From assembly GCF_011764425.1 (NCBI RefSeq), contig NZ_BLPF01000001.1, positions 2,781,001 through 2,845,000 on the forward strand: a stretch of DNA of 64,000 nucleotides. The letters are read 5' to 3'. Of the stretch, positions 45,457-54,198 are shown one piece after another. This DNA comes from Phytohabitans houttuyneae (GTDB lineage: Bacteria; Actinomycetota; Actinomycetes; Mycobacteriales; Micromonosporaceae). The position numbers and the translations under genes were made by a program. The notes below the pieces were generated by a model. That model was given only the letters and a program-made list of their open reading frames with translations. It did not search any database and was not told the origin of the DNA. Positions within the stretch are counted from its first letter, which is position 1. The number at the start of each line of letters is the position of its first letter.

Positions 45457-46683
45457 CACGTCGACGACCTCGCCCACGACCACGATCGCGGGCGGGCGGA
45501 AGCCGGCCTCGGCGGTCTGCTCGGCGACCTCGGACAGCGCGCTGCGCAGCACCCGCTGGGCGCCCGTGGTGCCCTCCTGCACGACGGCGGCGGGGGTCTG
45601 CGGCGCCCGCCCGTGCGCGAGCAGGGTAGCTGTGATCTTGGGAAGGTTTTTCAGGCCCATCAGGATCACCAGCGTGCCCCGCATCCGGGCCAGGGCCGGC
45701 CAGTCCACCAGCGACGACGGATCCTCCGGCGCGACGTGCCCGCTCACCACCGTGAACTCGTGCGCCACCCCGCGGTGCGTCACCGGTATCCCGGCCACGG
45801 CCGGCGCGGCCACCGAGCTGGTCACGCCCGGTACCACCGTCACCGGCACGCCCGCCTCTGCACAGGCGATCGCCTCCTCGCCGCCGCGGCCGAAGACGTA
45901 CGGGTCGCCGCCCTTGAGGCGGACCACCACCAGCCCGGCGGCGGCGCGCTCGACGAGGATGCGGTTGATCTCCTCCTGCGCCTTGGCCGGCCCGTACGGG
46001 ATCTTCGAGGCGTCCACCAGCTCCACCTCGGGCCGCAGCTCGTCCAGCAGCAGCCCGGGCACCAGCCGGTCGGCGACCACGACGTCGGCCTCGGCGAGCA
46101 TCCGCCGGCCCTTGACCGTGATCAGCTCCGGGTCGCCCGGCCCGGCGCCCACGAGCACCACCCGCCCGCCGCCGAGCACCTCCCGCGCCGGCGCCTCCGA
46201 GACCGCCGCCGGCGCCGCGCAACCCGGCAGGGTGCCGTCCAGCAGACCTTCCCGGATCGCGTCGCGGATCACCATGGCGCGGGGCGGGTCGCCGCCGGCC
46301 GTGACCGCGACCGTGACCGGGCCGTGCCGCGTGGTCGCGGGCGTCCAGGCGCTGGCCGCGTGCCGGTCGTCGGCGCGTACGCAGAACACCCGCCGCTCCA
46401 GCGCCGCCGCGCTCACCGCCGCCGCGGCGGCCGGGTCGTCGACCGCGACCTGCACCAGCCAGGCACCGTCCACATCGGAGGCTTGGAAGCGCCGCTCGCT
46501 CCAGTGCACCCGCCCGGCGTCGGCGAGTGCGCGCAGCGCCGGCGTGAGGTACGGGCTGACCACCTCGACGCGGGCGCCGGCGTCGAGCAGCGCCGGCACC
46601 CGCCGGGTGGCGACCACGCCGCCGCCGACGACGAGGACGCGGCGGCCCTTGAGCAGCAGGGCGAGTGGGTAAGGACTCGTCAC
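45418..46683 (-). CDS. cobA: Uroporphyrinogen-III C-methyltransferase / precorrin-2 dehydrogenase (CysG-like)
   Basis: 421-aa bifunctional enzyme of the siroheme/cobalamin branch. The N-terminal part (1-150) is the precorrin-2 dehydrogenase Rossmann domain (VLVVGGGVVATRRVPALLDAG, VCVRADDRHAASAW). The C-terminal part is the SAM methyltransferase (VVLVGAGPGDPELITVKGRRML, VVADRLV, VVRLKGGDPYVFGRGGEE, VVPGVTSSVAAPA). It makes precorrin-2 from uroporphyrinogen III and oxidises it to sirohydrochlorin. Start ATG 46683; the ATGA overlaps the cobT stop. It is the last gene of cobC-cobT-cobA. Confidence 0.93.
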   Translation of the reverse strand: MTSPYPLALLLKGRRVLVVGGGVVATRRVPALLDAGARVEVVSPYLTPALRALADAGRVHWSERRFQASDVDGAWLVQVAVDDPAAAAAVSAAALERRVFCVRADDRHAASAWTPATTRHGPVTVAVTAGGDPPRAMVIRDAIREGLLDGTLPGCAAPAAVSEAPAREVLGGGRVVLVGAGPGDPELITVKGRRMLAEADVVVADRLVPGLLLDELRPEVELVDASKIPYGPAKAQEEINRILVERAAAGLVVVRLKGGDPYVFGRGGEEAIACAEAGVPVTVVPGVTSSVAAPAVAGIPVTHRGVAHEFTVVSGHVAPEDPSSLVDWPALARMRGTLVILMGLKNLPKITATLLAHGRAPQTPAAVVQEGTTGAQRVLRSALSEVAEQTAEAGFRPPAIVVVGEVVDVLAVQEEGAADQA

Positions 46684-47720
46684 TTCTCGGACACTCCCGC
46701 GGAGTCGAACGTCGCCACCTCGTGCAGCACCCGCACCGAGCCCGCCACGATCGGCACCGCGAGCACCGCGCCGGTGCCCTCGCCGAGCCGCAGCCCGAGG
46801 TCGATGAGCGGCTCGAGGCCGAGGTGGGCCAGCGCCACGGTCGCGCCCGGCTCGGCCGAGCGGTGGCCCGCGACCATCGCGCCGACCGCGTCCCGGGCCA
46901 GGGCCGCCGCGGCGAGCGCGGCCGACACCGCGATCACGCCATCGAGGATCACGGGTACCCGGCGGGAGGCGCCGCCCAGGATGAAGCCGGCGATCGCCGC
47001 GTGCTCCAGCCCGCCGACCGCCGCCAGCACGCCGACCGGGTCGGCCGGGTCGGGCGCGTGCGCCTCCAGCGCGGCGCGGACCACCGCCACCTTCCGGGCG
47101 TACCGATCGTCGTCGATGCCCGTGCCCCGCCCGGTGACGGCGGCCGCGTCGGCACCGGTGAACGCCGCGATCAGCGCCGCCGCCGGCGTCGTGTTGGCGA
47201 TGCCCATGTCGCCGGTGACCAGCGCCCGGGCGCCCTCGTCCACCAGCGTGAACGCGACCCGCGCGCCCGCCTCCAGCGCCGCGGAGACCTCGTCGCGGGT
47301 GAGCGCCGGCTCCGCGGTCATGTCCCGCGTGCCGGCCCGCACCTTCGCCGCGACGAGGCCCGGCCCTTCACCGAGGTCTTCGAGCACCCCCACGTCCACG
47401 ACGGTCACCGAGGCGCCGACCTGCCGGGCGAACGCGTTGACCACCGCGCCGCCGGCCAGGAAGTTGGCCACCATCTGGCCGGTGACCTCCTGCGGCCACG
47501 GCGTGACGCCCTGGGCGTGGACACCGTGGTCGCCGGCGAAGACGGCCACCGCGGCCGGCTCGGGTATCGGGGGCGGGCACTGGCCGGCCAGCCCGGCCAG
47601 GCGGATGGAAAGCTCCTCCAGCGCGCCCAGCGAGCCCGCCGGCTTGGTGAGCCGCGCGTGCAGGGACCGCGCCGCCTCCATCGCCGGCCCGTCGAGCGGG
47701 GAGATGCTGTCGATCATCAC
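46680..47720 (-). CDS. cobT: Nicotinate-nucleotide-dimethylbenzimidazole phosphoribosyltransferase
   Basis: CobT/CobU, 346 aa, which makes alpha-ribazole phosphate for the lower loop of vitamin B12. Seen: LTKPAGSLGALEELSIRLAG, AVFAGDHGVHAQGVTPWPQEVT, TTPAAALIAAFTG, RGTGIDDDRYARK, and the catalytic Glu in LRLGEGTGAVLA. GTG 47720 overlaps the preceding stop (GTGA); the ATG at 47717 would be the alternative. Middle gene of the operon. Confidence 0.95.
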   Translation of the reverse strand: MMIDSISPLDGPAMEAARSLHARLTKPAGSLGALEELSIRLAGLAGQCPPPIPEPAAVAVFAGDHGVHAQGVTPWPQEVTGQMVANFLAGGAVVNAFARQVGASVTVVDVGVLEDLGEGPGLVAAKVRAGTRDMTAEPALTRDEVSAALEAGARVAFTLVDEGARALVTGDMGIANTTPAAALIAAFTGADAAAVTGRGTGIDDDRYARKVAVVRAALEAHAPDPADPVGVLAAVGGLEHAAIAGFILGGASRRVPVILDGVIAVSAALAAAALARDAVGAMVAGHRSAEPGATVALAHLGLEPLIDLGLRLGEGTGAVLAVPIVAGSVRVLHEVATFDSAGVSEK

Positions 47721-48745
47721 GCCTCCAGGTTCATTGTCTTGCGCAGGGCCGCGACGAAACCATCGGTGACCGCAGTGTCCCGCACCGCGATCCGCAGCCA
47801 GTCGGCGCCCAGCCCGGGAAAAGTGTCGCCGCGCCGCACCGCGTACCCCATCTCGCGGAGGGCCAGCCGCACGCGGCCGCCGTGCGAGGTGCGGATCAGG
47901 ACGAACGACGACGCCGGCCGCCCCACCACGGCGACGCCGGGGATCGCGCGGAGTTCAGCCACCAGGTGGTCGCGGTCGGCAGCGAGCGCAGCGGCGATCT
48001 CCCGCTCGGCCGCCACGGCCGCCGGAGTCGCGCACGCGGCGGCCGCGGCGAGCGCGGGCGTCGAGACGGCCCAGAGCGGCTGCACGGCGGCGAGCCGGGT
48101 GAGCAGGTCGGCCGGGCCGAGCAGGTACCCGATCCGCAGCCCCGCCAGCCCCCACGTCTTGGTGAGGCTGCGCACGACCACGAGCCCGGGCAGGTCGCGC
48201 CGCGCGGCCAGCGACTGCGCCTCGCCGGTCGTGTCCGCGAACGCCTCGTCCACCACCAGCACCCGACCCGGGCGGGCGAGAGCGGCCACCGCCTTCGCGG
48301 GGTGAAGGACGGAGGTCGGGTTCGTGGGATTTCCGACGAAGACGAGGTCGGCGTCGTCCGGCACCAGCGCCGGGTCGAGCGCGAAGCCGGACGCCTCCGG
48401 AAGCACCACCCTGGACACCTCGTGGCCGGCGTGCCGCAGCGCCGCCTCCGGCTCGGTGAACTGCGGATGTACCACCACAGCCCGCCGCGCCCCGCGCAGC
48501 GCCTGCGCCAGCAGGACGAAGCCTTGCGCCGCGCCGGCGGTGAGCAGCACCTCGGCGGCCGGGCGCGCGTGTCGCGCGGCCACCGCGGCGGTTGCGGGGG
48601 CCGGATCCGGGTACGCGGCGAGGTCGGCCAGCGAGGCCGCGATCGGCTCGGCGAGCCACGGCGGCATCGGCGCCCGGCGCACGTTGACCGCGAGATCGAC
48701 GAGGCCGGACCCGACTTCGGAGTCGCCGTGAAACCCGAGATCCAT
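47717..48745 (-). CDS. cobC: PLP-dependent CobC-like aminotransferase-fold enzyme (Rv2231c family)
   Basis: 342-aa fold-type I PLP enzyme, like histidinol-phosphate aminotransferase. Family members in actinobacterial cobalamin operons are thought to act as threonine-phosphate decarboxylase (CobC/CobD), giving aminopropanol phosphate for the nucleotide loop. Seen: LAVNVRRAPMPPWL, LTAGAAQGFVLLAQAL, VFVGNPTNPTSVLHP, LVVDEAFADTTGE, and the PLP lysine in RSLTKTWGLAGLRIGYLLG. ATG 48745. First gene of cobC-cobT-cobA; 98 nt from the divergent PBP gene. No B12 riboswitch fits this gap. Confidence 0.88.
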   Translation of the reverse strand: MDLGFHGDSEVGSGLVDLAVNVRRAPMPPWLAEPIAASLADLAAYPDPAPATAAVAARHARPAAEVLLTAGAAQGFVLLAQALRGARRAVVVHPQFTEPEAALRHAGHEVSRVVLPEASGFALDPALVPDDADLVFVGNPTNPTSVLHPAKAVAALARPGRVLVVDEAFADTTGEAQSLAARRDLPGLVVVRSLTKTWGLAGLRIGYLLGPADLLTRLAAVQPLWAVSTPALAAAAACATPAAVAAEREIAAALAADRDHLVAELRAIPGVAVVGRPASSFVLIRTSHGGRVRLALREMGYAVRRGDTFPGLGADWLRIAVRDTAVTDGFVAALRKTMNLEA

Positions 48746-48843
48746 GCCCTCCAGGATGACCGAGATCAGACAGTGCCAACGCGCGGCATGTTTTGCCTCT
48801 TTAGATCATGTCTTGACTGGCTTTGTCCTACCTTTGGGTAGTG

Positions 48844-50988
48844 ATGAAGCGCGTACTCTCCGCAACCAGTCGGATGGCACCCCTCGTCCGCACCGGACTC
48901 ATCGCAGGGGTGCTGGTAGCCGCCGTCGCCTACCCCATCGCCGCCGCGGGCGGCATCGGGGCGAAGGCGGCCGCCGACTTCGTCGGCGACATGCCGTCCG
49001 TGCTGGACGTGACCCCTCCGGCACAGACCACGTACGTGTACGCGGCCGACGGCAAGACGCTGATCACGATGTTCTATGAGGAGCATCGAAAGTACGTGCC
49101 GATCAGCCAGATGTCGGTGAACATCCAACGGGCCATCGTGGCCTCCGAGGACTCGCGCTTCTACCAGCACAACGGGGTGGACGCGAAGGGCATCGCCCGC
49201 GCGTTCGTCGCCAACCACCAGGGCGGCGAGGTGCAGCAGGGCGCGTCGACGCTCACCATGCAGTACGTGCGCATGGCGCTGCGGGACGGCGCCAAGACGC
49301 CGGTCGAGGTGCAGCAGGCCACCGAGCAGACGAGCGCCCGCAAGATCCGCGAGATGCGGCTGGCCGTCGAGCTCGAGAAGCAGATCAGCAAGCAGCAGAT
49401 CCTGGAGCGGTACCTCAACTCGGCCTACTTCGGCCACCGCGCCTACGGCATCTACGCCGCCGCCGAGGTCTTCTTCTCCAAGCGACCCAAGGACCTGACG
49501 CTCGTCGAGGCGGCGACCATCGCCGGTCTGGTCAAGGCGCCCACGGCGTACGACCCGGCGAGCCAGGACAAGCGGGCGGCCACCGAGCGGCGCAACTACG
49601 TGATCGACCGGATGGTGGCGCTCAAGTACGCGACGCCGGCCGAGGGCGAGAAGGCCAAGGCCACGCCCATCAAGCTGCGGCTCACCACGCCGGCGAACGA
49701 CTGCGTCTCGGTCGACGACAAGCACAACGACTGGGGCTTCTTCTGCGACTACTTCAAGACGTGGTGGAACGAGCAGAAGGCGTTCGGCAACAGTGCGCAG
49801 GAGCGGGAGGACCGGCTGCGCCGCGGCGGGTACAGGATCGTGACGACGCTCGACCCGAAGATCCAGCGCAGCGCGCAGGCGAACGTGCTGGAGAAGGAGG
49901 GCAAGCGCAGCCGCTTCGCGCTCGGCATCGTCGCCATCCAGCCCGGCAGCGGCCAGGTGAAGGCGATGGCGGTCAACCGCACGTACTCGCTCGACCAGAA
50001 GGCGAACGGCGCGCACTCCGACCCCGCCAAGTCCGGCAAGATCCCGGGCAACTACCCGAACACGGTGAACCCGCTGCTCGGCGGCGGCGACATGCCCGGC
50101 TACCAGGCGGGTTCGACGTTCAAGATGTTCGTCATGCTCGCCGCGCTCGACGCGGGCATGCCGATGAGCACCTCGTTCCACGCCCCGATGCGGTACGTCT
50201 CGCAGTACCTGGCCGGCGAGGGCGAGCCGAGCAGCTGCGGCGGCCGGTGGTGCCCCTCGAACGCCTCCGGCGCGATGACCGGCCGCCAGAACATGTGGTC
50301 CGGCTTCGGCAAGTCGGTGAACACGTATTTCGTCCAGCTTGAACAGAAGGTCGGCGCCGACAAGGCGGTGCGGATGGCCGAGCGGGTGGGCCTGCGCTGG
50401 CGCACGGACATCGACAAGCTGCAGGCCTCACCGAAGAAGGCGCGCGGCTGGGGTGCGTTCACGCTTGGCGTGTCCGACGCGACGCCGCTGGAGATGTCGA
50501 ACGCGTACGCCACGGTGGCGGCGGACGGCAAGTACTGCGAGCCGCTGCCCGTGCTGTCGATCGCGGCGCCGGACGGCTCGCAGGCCGCGTACAAGGGTGT
50601 CGAGGTGGCCAAGCCGCGGTGCATGCAGGCGGTCAGCCCGGCAGCCGCCCGCGCGGCGGCGGATGCGGCCCGCTGCGTGACCGGCTTCGGCGCGGCCCGC
50701 GGCTCCTGTGGCGGCTGGTCGACCGCGCCCGGCGTGTACGGCATCGTGGGCCGCCCGGTGGCCGGCAAGACCGGTACGACCGACTCGACCCGCGCGGCCT
50801 GGTTCGTCGGCATGACGCCGGACCTGGCGGCGGCCTCGTTCATCGCCGACCCGGACTACCCGTTCAACGCGGTGGGCGACGGCCAGTCGCTCAAGCCGAT
50901 CAACACGGTCGCCGAGACCCTGCGCGACGGCCTGAAGGGCAAGCCCAAGCGCAACTTCATCCCGCCGCCCGCGTCGATCCTGCGCTAG
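48844..50988 (+). CDS. Class A penicillin-binding protein (transglycosylase/transpeptidase)
   Basis: 714-aa bifunctional peptidoglycan synthase. One N-terminal membrane segment (about 15-38) precedes the GT51 domain (Glu102 in VASEDSRFYQHNGVD, QQGASTLTMQYVRM, EKQISKQQILERYLNSAYFG) and then the transpeptidase with SxxK (Ser424-Lys427, GSTFKMF), SxN (Ser491, KSVN) and KTG (Lys642, AGKTGTT). Four Cys in the transpeptidase part may pair outside the cell. The tail is short, without PASTA or FN3 domains. ATG 48844; GTG 48841 directly before it is possible. It stands between cob genes but has no evident tie to them. Confidence 0.95.
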   Translation: MKRVLSATSRMAPLVRTGLIAGVLVAAVAYPIAAAGGIGAKAAADFVGDMPSVLDVTPPAQTTYVYAADGKTLITMFYEEHRKYVPISQMSVNIQRAIVASEDSRFYQHNGVDAKGIARAFVANHQGGEVQQGASTLTMQYVRMALRDGAKTPVEVQQATEQTSARKIREMRLAVELEKQISKQQILERYLNSAYFGHRAYGIYAAAEVFFSKRPKDLTLVEAATIAGLVKAPTAYDPASQDKRAATERRNYVIDRMVALKYATPAEGEKAKATPIKLRLTTPANDCVSVDDKHNDWGFFCDYFKTWWNEQKAFGNSAQEREDRLRRGGYRIVTTLDPKIQRSAQANVLEKEGKRSRFALGIVAIQPGSGQVKAMAVNRTYSLDQKANGAHSDPAKSGKIPGNYPNTVNPLLGGGDMPGYQAGSTFKMFVMLAALDAGMPMSTSFHAPMRYVSQYLAGEGEPSSCGGRWCPSNASGAMTGRQNMWSGFGKSVNTYFVQLEQKVGADKAVRMAERVGLRWRTDIDKLQASPKKARGWGAFTLGVSDATPLEMSNAYATVAADGKYCEPLPVLSIAAPDGSQAAYKGVEVAKPRCMQAVSPAAARAAADAARCVTGFGAARGSCGGWSTAPGVYGIVGRPVAGKTGTTDSTRAAWFVGMTPDLAAASFIADPDYPFNAVGDGQSLKPINTVAETLRDGLKGKPKRNFIPPPASILR

Positions 50989-50998
50989 GTTTCGCCGG

Positions 50999-51568
50999 TC
51001 AGCTCAGGTCGGCCTTGACAAGAGACCAGACCTCGAGGTCGACCCGTCCACTGTGTACATGCCCGGCGTTGCGGAGCAGGCCCTCGTAGGTGAAGCCGGC
51101 CTTCTCCGCGACCCGGCGCGACGCGGTGTTGCCCGGCGCCACCCGCAGCTCGATCCGCTGGAAACCGTGCTCCAGCAGCAGCGCTATGGCCAGCGCGTCG
51201 ACCGACTCGGCGGCCACTCCAAAGCCGCGGGTGTCGGGCGCGATCGCGTACGACACCTCGGTGACCCGGGCGACCCAGTCGGTGCGCTTGGTCCACAGGC
51301 AGCCGATGAGGCGGTCGTCCTCGCGGCGCACCACGGCGTAGTGGTCGCCGTTGCCGCTGTCCCGCCGCTCCTGGGCGCTCTCGGTGCACCAGGCGATGCC
51401 CTCGATCTGCCCGAACTCGCGCGGGAACGGCAGCCACCGCTGTGTCTGCTTGTCCATGAAGACCTCGGTGACCGGCTTGGCGTCGGCGGCCTGTACCGGG
51501 CGCACGAGGACGCGCGGGGTCGACACGGTCAGCGTCGGAAACCGCCGCACCGCCACATGTCCACTCAC
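50999..51568 (-). CDS. GNAT family N-acetyltransferase
   Basis: 189-aa GNAT enzyme of the RimJ/RimL-like group (LTVSTPRVLVRPVQAAD, VTEVSYAIAPDTRGFGVAAESVDAL, ELRVAPGNTASRRVAEKAGFTYEGLLRN). It transfers an acyl group from acyl-CoA to an amine, either a protein N-terminus or a small molecule; the acceptor is unknown. Its GTG at 51568 overlaps the cobB stop by 4 nt, so it is cotranscribed with cobB, and only 10 nt separate its end from the convergent PBP gene. Confidence 0.88.
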   Translation of the reverse strand: MSGHVAVRRFPTLTVSTPRVLVRPVQAADAKPVTEVFMDKQTQRWLPFPREFGQIEGIAWCTESAQERRDSGNGDHYAVVRREDDRLIGCLWTKRTDWVARVTEVSYAIAPDTRGFGVAAESVDALAIALLLEHGFQRIELRVAPGNTASRRVAEKAGFTYEGLLRNAGHVHSGRVDLEVWSLVKADLS

Positions 51569-53046
51569 GTCGTGACCTCACCACTGGGGCTGACGGGCGT
51601 TTGGGCATCTTGCGGGCCGGGCTGGGCGGGCAGCTGTGCGGTGTCCGCCGTCGAGGTGATCGCGGGCACCGGCGAGACCGGCGTCGCGGCGTCGGCCGGC
51701 GCGGCCGCCGCCACCAGCCGGTGGGCGATCTCCGGTGCGCCCGCCCAGTGGAGCATCAGCTGGGAGGCGTGCACGCGCCGCCACACGAAGCCCTCCGGGG
51801 TGCTGCCACCCCAGGTCCAGGCCGGTGTCTGGCCGGCGCGCGGGTTGAGCACGCCGCGGTGCTGCTTGTAGCCGACCATGCGGGCGCCGAGCTGGGCCAC
51901 CGGTGTGGAGGCCCGGGCGGTCGCCTCGCGGTAGCCGACGACGACCTGGTCGGTGCTCATGCCGGTGGCCTCGACGACCCCGCACATCGGCCGGCCGTCG
52001 AACTCGCGGGCCAGCCACAGCGCGCCGGCGCCCTCGGCGATCACCGGGCGGCCGGCCTGGGCGAGCGCGGCGACCTCGGTGCACAGTCGACGGTTGGCGG
52101 ACAGCTCCTCCGCGTACGACTCCGGCAGGCCACCGCCGATCACCAGCGCGTCGGTGCCTTCCGGGAGGTGCTCGTCGCGCAGCGGGTCGACCGGCACGAC
52201 GTGGGCGCGGGCGGCGGCGAGGAGCTCGGCCGTCTCCGCGTACGAGTACGAGATCGTGGGACCACCCGCCAGCGCGACCACCGGCCGGCGGCCGACCGCC
52301 ACGGCGGGGCTCTCCCCGCGCGCCGTCCACGGCTCGACGCCGAGCTGCGGCGCTGAGCGGGCGAGCGCGACAAGCCTGTCGAGGTCCACCGCGCCGGCGA
52401 TGCCCTCGCCCAGCCGCCGGACGCCGCGGGCCGCCTCGACGCTGCGGTGCACCACCGGCACCACGCCGTCGTGCCGGGACGGCAGCGCGGCGGGCAGGTC
52501 GCGGCGGCGCAGCGCGCCGAGCACGGGCACGCCGATGTCGTCGAGCGCCTCGCGCAGAAGCTGCTCGTGGCGGTCGGAGGCGACCCGGTTGAGGATCACG
52601 CCGCCGAGCCACAGCACCTCGTCGTACGCCCGGAAGCCGTGCACAAGCGCGGCGACCGACTGGCCCATCGCGCCCACGTCGACGACGAGGATCACCGGGG
52701 CGCGCAGGGTGGCGGCGACACCGGCGGTGGAATGCGAGTCGGCACGGCCGGTGAGGCTGTCGAAGAGCCCCATCGTGCCCTCCATCACCGCGATGTCCGC
52801 GCCGTTGGCGCCGTGGGCGAAGAGCGGGGCGACCCGCGCCGAGCCGACCAGACGGGGATCGAGGTTGCGGCCGGGCCGGCCGGCGGCGAGGCCGAGGTAG
52901 GCGGCGTCGGTGTGGTCGGGTCCGATCTTGAAGCCGGCGGCGCGCATGCCCCGGCCGGCCAGGGCGGCGAGGAGGCCGACGGCCACCGCCGTCTTGCCGT
53001 GTCCGGACGATGGCGCGCTCACCACGACGCGCGGTACGGCGGTCAT
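51565..53046 (-). CDS. cobB: Cobyrinate / hydrogenobyrinate a,c-diamide synthase CobB
   Basis: 493-aa amidotransferase that uses ATP and an ammonia source to amidate the a and c side chains of the corrin. The N-terminal ATPase has VVVSAPSSGHGKTAVAVGLL and ADSHSTAGVAATL; the C-terminal GATase_3 domain has VIGGGLPESYAEEL and ASQLMLHWAG. Where other members carry the nucleophile Cys (AE-C-(A/G)G), this one reads VIAEGAGALWLA with Gly339, so glutamine hydrolysis looks lost or differently placed. The last 40 residues are a Pro/Thr-rich tail. ATG 53046 has GGAGGAG upstream, a strong site. Confidence 0.92.
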   Translation of the reverse strand: MTAVPRVVVSAPSSGHGKTAVAVGLLAALAGRGMRAAGFKIGPDHTDAAYLGLAAGRPGRNLDPRLVGSARVAPLFAHGANGADIAVMEGTMGLFDSLTGRADSHSTAGVAATLRAPVILVVDVGAMGQSVAALVHGFRAYDEVLWLGGVILNRVASDRHEQLLREALDDIGVPVLGALRRRDLPAALPSRHDGVVPVVHRSVEAARGVRRLGEGIAGAVDLDRLVALARSAPQLGVEPWTARGESPAVAVGRRPVVALAGGPTISYSYAETAELLAAARAHVVPVDPLRDEHLPEGTDALVIGGGLPESYAEELSANRRLCTEVAALAQAGRPVIAEGAGALWLAREFDGRPMCGVVEATGMSTDQVVVGYREATARASTPVAQLGARMVGYKQHRGVLNPRAGQTPAWTWGGSTPEGFVWRRVHASQLMLHWAGAPEIAHRLVAAAAPADAATPVSPVPAITSTADTAQLPAQPGPQDAQTPVSPSGEVTT

Positions 53047-53114
53047 CGACGTCTCCTCCCCACAAACGGCCGGGACCAGCGTAGTGCCTGAGATCACACG
53101 AGTAGCCTCGTGCT

Positions 53115-53845
53115 GTGTACCGGTTCCTCCTGACCCCCGCTGGCTGGGCTTTGCCGCCCTCGTCGGCGTGGCGGCCGTCGTCATGGTGATGCTGGGCAAC
53201 TGGCAGCTGCACCGGTACCAGGAGCGCAGTGCGACAAACGAACGGATCGACGAGTCGTCACGGGTCGCGCCGGTTCCACTGCCCGAGGAGGTGCCCGCGG
53301 CCTGGACCCGGGTGACCGTCACCGGGCAGTACGACGCGACGAACGAGATCCTCGTCCGCGGCCGCACGGTCGACGGGGCGGTCGGGTTCGAGGTGGTCAC
53401 GCCGCTTGTCCGCACCGACGGGCCGACGGTGCTGGTCGATCGGGGCTGGGTGCCACCGGCGCCCGGCGGTGCCATCGCGATGCCGAAGGTGCCGGCACCG
53501 CCCACCGGCGAGGTGACGGTGGTCGGCCGCCTGCACCCCAGCGAGAGCCGGCCCGAGTCGGTGACCCGCCGCGACGGCAAGATCGAGGTGCGGCGGATCG
53601 GTGTGGACCGGCTCGCGCAGGAGCTCCCGTATTCCGTCTACGGTGCGTACCTGCTGGCCGAGGAGCCCGCCGAGGGCTTCACCGAGGTCACCATCAAGCA
53701 CGAAAACTCCTGGCAGAACGCGGGGTACGTGCTGCAGTGGTGGCTCTTCGCCGCGCTGGCCGTGGCCGGCTTCGGTTGGATGGTCTACCGCGAGGCGCAT
53801 CCGAAGGAGGAGTCAGTGGACCGAGCCGAGCTGGCCGACGCATGA
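53115..53845 (+). CDS. SURF1 family cytochrome oxidase biogenesis protein (frame broken near the N-terminus)
   Basis: Membrane protein of the SURF1 family, which helps assemble haem-copper oxidase in the cytoplasmic membrane. Two membrane helices, one at each end (ALVGVAAVVMVMLGNWQLHRY; WWLFAALAVAGFGWMVYRE), flank an extracytoplasmic domain with TVTGQYDATNEILVRGRT, LVDRGWVPP and KHENSWQNAGYVLQWW. The natural start MYRFLLTP (GTG 53115) is in a different frame from the rest: the C-run at 53134-53138 has five Cs where six would restore ...LTPRWLGF. Otherwise translation must begin at GTG 53083 or inside helix 1. Coupled to the next gene by ATGA. Confidence 0.85.
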
Positions 53846-54198
53846 CCGAGCCCGTCGTCGCCCTCATCGGCGAGATCGCGGTCACCCCCACCACGGTCCG
53901 TACGCCGGCGGGCGAGATCCCGCTGGCCGAGTCGACGTGGCAGGTCTCCGACTTCTGGCAGACCGAGCAGAAGACCCCGACCTGGGCGATCGTGGCCGCG
54001 GTGCTGGGCTTCTGCGTGCTGACCGTGTTCAGCCTGCTCTTCCTGCTGGTAAAGCGGACGGTCTACAAAGGCACCGTGCAGGTGACGGTGACAAACGGCC
54101 CGCGCCAGTACGTGGCCCGCATCCCGGTGACCACGCAGGAGCAGGTGCAGCAGGTCCACAACCAGGTCAACTACGTCCGGTCGCTGGCCGCTCTCTGA
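53842..54198 (+). CDS. Small actinobacterial membrane protein
   Basis: 118-aa protein conserved in actinobacteria: an N-terminal soluble segment (GEIAVTPTTVRTPAGEIPL), one membrane helix near residues 50-71 (VAAVLGFCVLTVFSLLFLLV), then a KRTVYKGTVQVTVTNG strand and an EQVQQVHNQVNYV tail. No known domain. ATG 53842 overlaps the SURF1 stop; the coupling suggests that it is made with SURF1, but it has no known link to oxidase assembly. The last 32 nt overlap the convergent signalling gene. Confidence 0.78.
   Translation: MTEPVVALIGEIAVTPTTVRTPAGEIPLAESTWQVSDFWQTEQKTPTWAIVAAVLGFCVLTVFSLLFLLVKRTVYKGTVQVTVTNGPRQYVARIPVTTQEQVQQVHNQVNYVRSLAAL

Noticed and set aside
48746-48843. Possible cobalamin riboswitch before the cob operon
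   Set aside because: The gap to the divergent PBP gene is only 98 nt, too short for a B12 riboswitch, and no B12-box sequence is seen; none was found upstream of cobB either.
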